A stretch of DNA of 32,250 nt, from the NCBI GenBank assembly GCA_031404455.1, contig JANNHP010000469.1, positions 1 to 32,250 on the forward strand. Direction: 5' to 3'. The stretch's first letter is position 1. Each line of letters opens with the position of its first letter. This stretch comes from JANNHP01 sp031404455 (GTDB lineage Bacteria > Planctomycetota > JAJSAM01 > JAJVHW01). The translations under genes and the position numbers were made by a program. Below the pieces are notes generated by a model that was not told the DNA's origin, did not search any database, and worked only from the letters and a program-made list of their open reading frames with translations. Of this stretch, positions 26,109 to 32,250 are shown in pieces.

Positions 26109-27189
26109 AACGCTGGTCGTCCGTCTGCGGCGCCAGCGGGTTCGGGTTCATCGTGCGGCCGTCGATCGTGCAACCGCCGTGAGCGAACGGGCCCGCGTTG
26201 GCGACGAAGTCCGCGGGGAAGTTGAGCGCCGGCTTCGACACGGCGTCGAGCGCCGCGACGTGCTCCGGACGGAGCTTCAGCTCGAGGGCGGCGACGTTGT
26301 CCTCGAGCTGCGACATCGTCCGCGCCCCGATGATCACCGAGGACACGCCCGGCTTCGCGGAGAGCCAGGCGAGCGCCACGCGGGCGGGCGTCGAGTCGAT
26401 CTCGCCGGCGATCTTGGTCGTCACGTCGAGGACGTCGTACGTGCGCGGCGTCAGCGACGCCTCGGCCCAGGCGCCGCGCGCCGCCTTCTCCTTGCCGTGG
26501 TTGGCGCGCGTGTAGCGGCCGCCGAGCACGCCGGACTTGAGCGGCGACCACGGCGTGATCCCGAGCCCCATCTCGAGCGCCATCGGCACGAGTTCTCCTT
26601 CCACCGTGCGTTCGAGCAGCGAGTACTCGATCTGGAGCGCGATGAGCGGCGACCAGCCGCGGAGGCGAGCCGTCACCTGCGCTTCGGCGCACTTCCACGC
26701 GGGCGTGTCGGAGAAGCCGACGTAGCGGATCTTGCCCGCGCGGACGAGGTCGTCGAGCGCGCGCATCGTCTCGTCGATCGGCGTCAGCCGGTCCCAGCAG
26801 TGCATCCAGTAGAGGTCGATGTAGTCCGTCTGCAGGCGGCGGAGCGACTCCTCGCACGCCGACTGGAGCGACTTCCGCGACGCGCCTCCGGAGTTCGGGT
26901 CGCCCTGGTGCATGCCGCCGAAGAACTTCGTCGCGATGACGACGCGGTCGCGCCGCGAGCCGTCGCGGCCGAGATGGTCGCCGATGATCTTCTCCGAGTG
27001 GCCGCGCGTGTAGAGGTTCGCCGTGTCGAGGAAGTTGCCGCCGAGTGCCAGGTAGCGGTCGAGGATCGCCTCGGAGTCCTTCACGTTCGAGCCCCATCCC
27101 CACTCCTCGCCGAACGTCATCGTTCCGAGGCAGTGCGGGCTGACGGCGAGTCCGGAACGGCCGAGCGTCACGTAGTGGCTGAGCGGCAT
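26104..27189 (-). CDS. Aldo/keto reductase family oxidoreductase
   Basis: 361 residues from the ATG at 27189, with AGGAGAT nearby upstream; the longer open frame to 27258 has no such site. The catalytic tetrad is present: Asp55 and Tyr60 in NFLDTANLYTRGHSEK, Lys88 in VVIATKFFGG and His130 in IDLYWMHCWD. The NADPH-binding end is seen in GVSSVIIGARTMSQLEDN. It should be a cytosolic TIM-barrel enzyme reducing carbonyl compounds. The substrate cannot be told from sequence. A short C-terminal tail rich in Asn, Pro and Asp follows the barrel. Its neighbours show no clear functional link. Confidence 0.92.
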   Translation of the reverse strand: MPLSHYVTLGRSGLAVSPHCLGTMTFGEEWGWGSNVKDSEAILDRYLALGGNFLDTANLYTRGHSEKIIGDHLGRDGSRRDRVVIATKFFGGMHQGDPNSGGASRKSLQSACEESLRRLQTDYIDLYWMHCWDRLTPIDETMRALDDLVRAGKIRYVGFSDTPAWKCAEAQVTARLRGWSPLIALQIEYSLLERTVEGELVPMALEMGLGITPWSPLKSGVLGGRYTRANHGKEKAARGAWAEASLTPRTYDVLDVTTKIAGEIDSTPARVALAWLSAKPGVSSVIIGARTMSQLEDNVAALELKLRPEHVAALDAVSKPALNFPADFVANAGPFAHGGCTIDGRTMNPNPLAPQTDDQRY

Positions 27190-27326
27190 CGGGGATCTCC
27201 TGTCGATCGAAAGGTCGTTGCGGCGCCAGCGTACGGTGTGCGCAAGCGGCCACGCCATTCGGATTCGGTGCGGACGACGTCAGGGCCGCGTGCTTCAGGT
27301 CAAAGTCCTGGCTTCAAGCCGTTCAA

Positions 27327-27363
27327 CTAGGAGTCCGGCCGAGGTCGTCACTCGGACGGACTC

Positions 27364-27367
<4 letters not shown>
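27327..27367 (-). terminator. CTAG-tipped hairpin after the sigma-54 activator gene
   Basis: CTAGGAGTCCG at 27327-27337 pairs perfectly with 27357-27367. After one mismatch, CCGAG pairs with CTCGG, leaving a seven-base loop. The TAG stop of the regulator (27364-27366) is inside the arm, exactly as in the hairpin at 26045-26108. It is a probable terminator for the regulator gene and insulates the aldo/keto reductase promoter region (27190-27326). Confidence 0.65.
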
Positions 27368-28746
<1,379 letters not shown>

Positions 28747-28787
28747 CGGCGGGGAGAGGCTACAGCGGCGCCGCCGGCCCGCCTCGT

Positions 28788-30617
28788 TCAGCGGCGCTTC
28801 TTGCGACCGCGCTTCCCGCCGTCCGAGTCTGCGGGCTCGTCCAGGTACGGCCGCGAAGACTGTTGCGATGACGGTTGCGATGATTGGGGCGCCATCTCGA
28901 TCGTCATGGCCTCGGGGTCCACTCCCGGTTCCGGCTGCGTCGGGTTGTCGGATTCGTCGTCTGCGGACGAGGACTCCGCCGCGGGCGCGGATCCGGGGGC
29001 CGCAACCTCGACGGACACGCTGTCGGTGTCGCCCGGCTTCTGCGCGGGCTGCTCACCGGTCTCCTGGCGCATGTCCTCCACTTCGCTGCAGAGTTGCTCG
29101 ACTCCGGACATGAGCCGGTCCCATTCGCCGGTGACGGGCGACGAAGTGTCGATCCCTGCGGCCTGCGGAACGACGACCGTCGCCGTGGGCGTGCGCGGGC
29201 TCTCGAGCGACATGGTGATCGGCGGCACCAAGACCGGCTCGTCGCCGACGATCCGCTGCATGCCGGCGACCAGCTCCTGCGCTCTCGCTGCGACGAACTG
29301 CATCGCCGCGGTGCGCAGACCCGTCAGCTCCGCGTCGGCGTCGACGAGGACGCGGGCGTTGCGCTCCTCGAGGACGCGCGTCACCTCTTCGGCGGAGCGC
29401 GCGTTCTCGCGCTCGCGGTGGAGATCCATCTCGAAACGCGCCTCCGCGGCGCGCATCTGGCTGCGGAAGCTCGCCTCCGCGGATTCGTAGCGCCGCGCCG
29501 CGTCCTTCGCCTGCTCGAGGAGGGCGAGCGCGCCGCTCGCGGCGTCGGACTCGGCGGCCTTCGCGCGGGCGGCCGCGTTCGAGATCAAGAGCTCCGCGGC
29601 GGCGAGTCGCGTCGCGAGCTCGCCGGCCCGCGTCCTCGCCTCCTGCTCCGCGCGCATCGCCTCCTCGGCGAGATCCTTCGATTCGGCCGCGTCGCGTCCG
29701 GCCGCGGCGCCGTCGTCGCGCGCCTTGTCGTTCGCGGCCGACGATTTCTCCGCGTCGGCGAGCTTCCGGCGCGCCGCGCAGAGCTCGATGCCCGCCTCCT
29801 CCAGCTTCGCGGTGAGCTCGCGCACCCGCGCTTCGTGCACCTGAGCGGCCTCGGCCTTCGCCTGCGCCTCCTGCGCGACCTTCTCGAGCTCGCCGACCCG
29901 CGCCGCGAACTGGTCGGCGGTCTCCTGGGCGGCGCGCGCGACGGCCTTGTGGACCGACGTCGAGGTCTCGAGCTGCTCCACCTGCTTCTGGAGGCGCCTG
30001 ACCGCCTCGTCGGTGCGACGCACCTCGCCGGTCGTCCTGCGCAACTGCTTCAGGTCCTCCGCGGCCTCGTCGCGGGCCTTCTCCGCCGCCGCGATCCGCA
30101 CCTCGGCCGCCACGTCGGCGTTCGACCTCTGGCTCTCGATGCGCCTGCGCAGGCTCTCGGCTTCGGCGAGCGCCGCGTCGCGTTCCACGCGCGCCGCATC
30201 CACTTCGAGGAGCGACTCGATGCGCGTCTTCTCGTCGGGCAGGACGGCGACGGTCTCGGGCGACCCGCTCCTCGTGCCGCGCGCGAGCTCGTCGCGCAGG
30301 CGGTCGCGCTCGGCCGAGGCCTTCTGGTACTCCGCCTTCAACTGCCTGAGCCAGGGCTCGACCTTCTTGAGCTTCTCCTCCATCTCCTGCACGCGCATCG
30401 TGTACGCGCCGCGCTCGCGTTCGAGGCAGGCCTCCGCCTCACGCGCGCGGCGCTCGAGCCGCACGAGCTCCCCGGCGAGGTCGAGGCCCGACTGCGTGGT
30501 CGGCCCGCCGTTCGATTTCCGACGGATGCGATCGGAGATGCGCCGGACCACGTCGTTCCACTCGCCCTCGGGGTCGCCGAGGACGGGGTCGGTGGGCTCG
30601 CTCTTCGGATCGCTCAC
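28788..30617 (-). CDS. Long coiled-coil protein with acidic, disordered C-terminus
   Basis: 609 residues from a GTG at 30617, with AAGGTG five bases upstream. Residues about 50-455 are almost unbroken heptad-type helix (for example RRLQKQVEQLETSTSVHKAV and AEAAQVHEARVRELTAKLEE), predicting a very long parallel coiled coil. The last 150 residues are rich in Ser, Pro, Gln and Asp and end in a basic KRGRKKRR tail. No signal peptide or membrane helix is present, so it is cytoplasmic. A single-domain receiver gene lies 142 bases upstream on the same strand, so the two may be an operon. The role is unknown; scaffolding, polarity or chromosome organisation are possibilities. Confidence 0.75.
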   Translation of the reverse strand: MSDPKSEPTDPVLGDPEGEWNDVVRRISDRIRRKSNGGPTTQSGLDLAGELVRLERRAREAEACLERERGAYTMRVQEMEEKLKKVEPWLRQLKAEYQKASAERDRLRDELARGTRSGSPETVAVLPDEKTRIESLLEVDAARVERDAALAEAESLRRRIESQRSNADVAAEVRIAAAEKARDEAAEDLKQLRRTTGEVRRTDEAVRRLQKQVEQLETSTSVHKAVARAAQETADQFAARVGELEKVAQEAQAKAEAAQVHEARVRELTAKLEEAGIELCAARRKLADAEKSSAANDKARDDGAAAGRDAAESKDLAEEAMRAEQEARTRAGELATRLAAAELLISNAAARAKAAESDAASGALALLEQAKDAARRYESAEASFRSQMRAAEARFEMDLHRERENARSAEEVTRVLEERNARVLVDADAELTGLRTAAMQFVAARAQELVAGMQRIVGDEPVLVPPITMSLESPRTPTATVVVPQAAGIDTSSPVTGEWDRLMSGVEQLCSEVEDMRQETGEQPAQKPGDTDSVSVEVAAPGSAPAAESSSADDESDNPTQPEPGVDPEAMTIEMAPQSSQPSSQQSSRPYLDEPADSDGGKRGRKKRR

Positions 30618-30711
30618 GCGGCACCTTGTCGCTTGCGAAATCGGACGACGGACGCCGGGCCGCTCCGACCCGCGGCCTCCTCATCGGCCGGGTGCCAAGC
30701 CTGAGTGAAGC

Positions 30712-30750
30712 CGCTCTGAGAGGCGCGTTCTCGATCCGACTCTCAGCGCG
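30712..30750 (-). terminator. Hairpin after the single-domain receiver gene
   Basis: CTCTCAG at 30740-30746 pairs with CTGAGAG at 30716-30722, and after one mismatch three more pairs extend the stem. It begins about ten bases after the receiver stop. No T-run is evident, so it may only attenuate transcription into the coiled-coil gene. Confidence 0.35.
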
Positions 30751-30759
30751 AGAGGCCGT

Positions 30760-31158
30760 TCAGAGCCTCGCGATGAGCGGAAGGAGAGCGACCGCGAGCG
30801 CGTGGCCGGTCACCGGCTTGTCGAGGTAGGCCGTGAGCGAGAGGTGCGCGACGTGCGCCCGCGCCTTCTCCCGGGCCGGTCCGGCGAGCGCCCCGACGAC
30901 GACCGCGGGCACGTCGCGCCCGTTGCCGAGCGACCGGAACCGCACGAGGAGCACGACCGCTCCCGAGCCTGGCAGCGAGTAGTCGAGGACGACGGCGTCG
31001 AAGCGCGAGAGCCTCAAGAGATCGAGCGCCTCGTCGCACCCGGCAGCCTGGGTCGCGCGCGCCCCCTCGGCCACGAGCAGCGCGGCCGTGTCGGCGCGTG
31101 CGCGCGCGTCGCCGTCGACGACGAGCACGTGCGGCGCGCTGAGGAGGGAGAGGGCCAT
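30760..31158 (-). CDS. Single-domain response regulator with altered active site
   Basis: 132 residues, a lone receiver domain with no output. The strand-1 motif is VLVVDGD, so one of the usual acidic pair (position 16) is glycine. The phosphorylatable Asp59 is kept in VVLDYSLPGSG, and Lys114 in YLDKPVTG. The switch threonine or serine expected in the VVV-T-A strand is glycine (AVVVGALAG, residue 89). Magnesium binding and phosphorylation-driven switching may thus be weakened. Single-domain receivers act by binding partner proteins. The adjacent downstream long coiled-coil protein is a candidate partner. Confidence 0.85.
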   Translation of the reverse strand: MALSLLSAPHVLVVDGDARARADTAALLVAEGARATQAAGCDEALDLLRLSRFDAVVLDYSLPGSGAVVLLVRFRSLGNGRDVPAVVVGALAGPAREKARAHVAHLSLTAYLDKPVTGHALAVALLPLIARL

Positions 31159-31218
31159 CCGCGTCGTTATCGGCGCAGGCGAGGGCGACGCTTCAACTCC
31201 GGAAGAACCTCGACGCCG

Positions 31219-32250
31219 TCACAGCCTGTCGTAGCGAGGACCGTCGCCGCCCTCGGGCGTGACCCAGGTGATGACCTGGTACGGGTCCATGATGTCGCAG
31301 GTCTTGCAGTGGACGCAGTTCGCGAAGTCGATCTGAAGGCGCTTGCCGCTCGGGGCCTTCGCGTCGTCCACGATGTTGTAGACCTGCGCCGGGCAGAAGC
31401 GCGTGCAGGGGTTGCCGTACTCGGTGGCGCAGCGCGTCACGCAGAGGTTGAGGTCCGCCACCTTCAGGTGCGTGGGCTGGTTCTCCTCGTGCTTCGTCCC
31501 CGAGTGGAAGACGTCGGTCAGCTTGTCGAACGTGCGCACGCCGTCGTACCTCGGGCGCCGGAAGGAGCGCGCCTCGTCGGGCAGGTTGTGGTGCTCGGCG
31601 TAGTGCTCGATCGTCTGCATCTCCTCGTGCCCGGCGCGCTTCGTGCCGCCGCCGAAGAGTCCCGAGCCGCCGCTCGCCATCACGAAGCCCGCGTTGAAGA
31701 GGCCCGCGATCGTGCCGTGGCCGAAGCCGGAGTGGAAGTCGCGCGTGCCGCGCAGTTCCGCTCCGACCCACGAGCCGGAGACCTTCGTCCAGTAGACGGC
31801 GAGCGGGTTCTCGAGCGGGTCCTCGACGGCGTCGCCGTGACCGTGGCCGCCCCCATGTGCGTCGTGGTCTTCGTGCGCCGCGGCGTCGTGACCGTGAACC
31901 GCAGCGCCGTGACCGCTGCCGTCGCCGTGGTGCTCGCCCCAGAGATGCTCGAACGCCGTCTCGGCCGCGAGCATGCCCGTCTTCATCGCCGTGTGGATGC
32001 CCTTCAGGCGCATCGGATTGAGGAAGCTCGCCGAGTCGCCGATCAGCATCGCGCCCTTCGCGAAGACGCGCGGGATCGTGTGCCAGCCGCCCTCGGGCAG
32101 CGCCTTCGCGCCGTACTGGATCATCTTCCCGCCCGCGAGCATCTCGGCGATCAGCGGGTGCGTCTTCAGCTTCTGGAAGAGCGCGTGCGGCTCGAGGTTC
32201 GGGTTCTTGTAGTCGAGTCCGACGACGAGCCCGATGTCGATGATGTCGTC
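31219..32250 (-). CDS. Electron transfer flavoprotein:quinone oxidoreductase, C-terminal part, with His-rich insertion
   Basis: 344 residues are visible; the FAD-binding N-terminus lies beyond the right edge. The visible part starts VVGLDYKNPNLEPHALFQKL. It carries GAMLIGDSASFLNPMRLKGI, then the iron-sulphur region DLCVTRCATEYGNPC-like text at LNLCVTRCATEYGNPCTRFC, and ends NCVHCKTCDIMDP with GGDGPRY. These are hallmarks of ETF-QO, which moves electrons from fatty-acid and amino-acid oxidation through ETF into membrane quinone. Visible residues 107-138 form an insertion with ten histidines in 32 positions (bases 31837-31932), which I do not know from the family. The gene for ETF itself is not in the window. 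Confidence 0.93.
   Translation of the reverse strand, partial: DDIIDIGLVVGLDYKNPNLEPHALFQKLKTHPLIAEMLAGGKMIQYGAKALPEGGWHTIPRVFAKGAMLIGDSASFLNPMRLKGIHTAMKTGMLAAETAFEHLWGEHHGDGSGHGAAVHGHDAAAHEDHDAHGGGHGHGDAVEDPLENPLAVYWTKVSGSWVGAELRGTRDFHSGFGHGTIAGLFNAGFVMASGGSGLFGGGTKRAGHEEMQTIEHYAEHHNLPDEARSFRRPRYDGVRTFDKLTDVFHSGTKHEENQPTHLKVADLNLCVTRCATEYGNPCTRFCPAQVYNIVDDAKAPSGKRLQIDFANCVHCKTCDIMDPYQVITWVTPEGGDGPRYDRL

Overview
The window is GC-rich (roughly 70% by eye, not computed), tightly packed bacterial chromosome. It looks like a planctomycete or close relative, although no 16S or ribosomal marker is present. The clues are an ECF sigma factor of the type paired with a membrane Ser/Thr kinase carrying a WD40 tail, large secreted repeat proteins (FG-GAP/PKD, carboxypeptidase-regulatory-like), and an NtrC-type regulator beside a Kdp system. 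Many genes overlap as ATGA, GTGA or TTGA. No tRNA, rRNA, CRISPR array, transposase or prophage gene was seen.

Layout. (1) 1-5843, minus strand: five exported or membrane-anchored proteins in a row. They are a seven-repeat FG-GAP propeller with a PKD domain, two proteins sharing an unnamed C-terminal domain, a probable lipoprotein, and a protein cut by the left edge. (2) 5920-13019, minus strand: two tandem paralogous membrane-anchored proteins with carboxypeptidase-regulatory-like repeats, then an ECF sigma factor, then a Ser/Thr kinase-WD40 protein with a single-base frameshift near 6644-6647. (3) 13048-16782, plus strand: a complete spermidine/putrescine-type ABC transporter, potABCD. (4) 16825-16970: a nested palindromic REP-like element between convergent genes. 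(5) 16985-17917, minus strand: a membrane protein that resembles the four-helix sensor part of a chemoreceptor, apparently duplicated and with no output domain. (6) 18134-25861, plus strand: kdpF, kdpA, kdpB, kdpC, a short KdpD with only the sensor and USP-like half, and a separate HAMP-PAS histidine kinase. Palindromic elements sit between kdpA and kdpB and between kdpB and kdpC. (7) 26104-30617, minus strand: an aldo/keto reductase, a sigma-54 activator of the NtrC family and a long coiled-coil protein. (8) 30760-31158: a single receiver domain with altered active-site residues. (9) 31219-32250: the C-terminal part of an ETF:quinone oxidoreductase with a histidine-rich insertion.

The most interesting reading concerns potassium uptake. 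The kdp operon has no KdpE. A good sigma-54 promoter match lies about 80 bases before kdpF, and the only regulator with an output domain nearby is a sigma-54 activator. This suggests a Kdp system switched by KdpD input module, separate histidine kinase, NtrC-type regulator and sigma-54, instead of the classical KdpD/KdpE pair. The divergent orphan sensor protein may also belong to it. This is inferred from motifs and gene order only.
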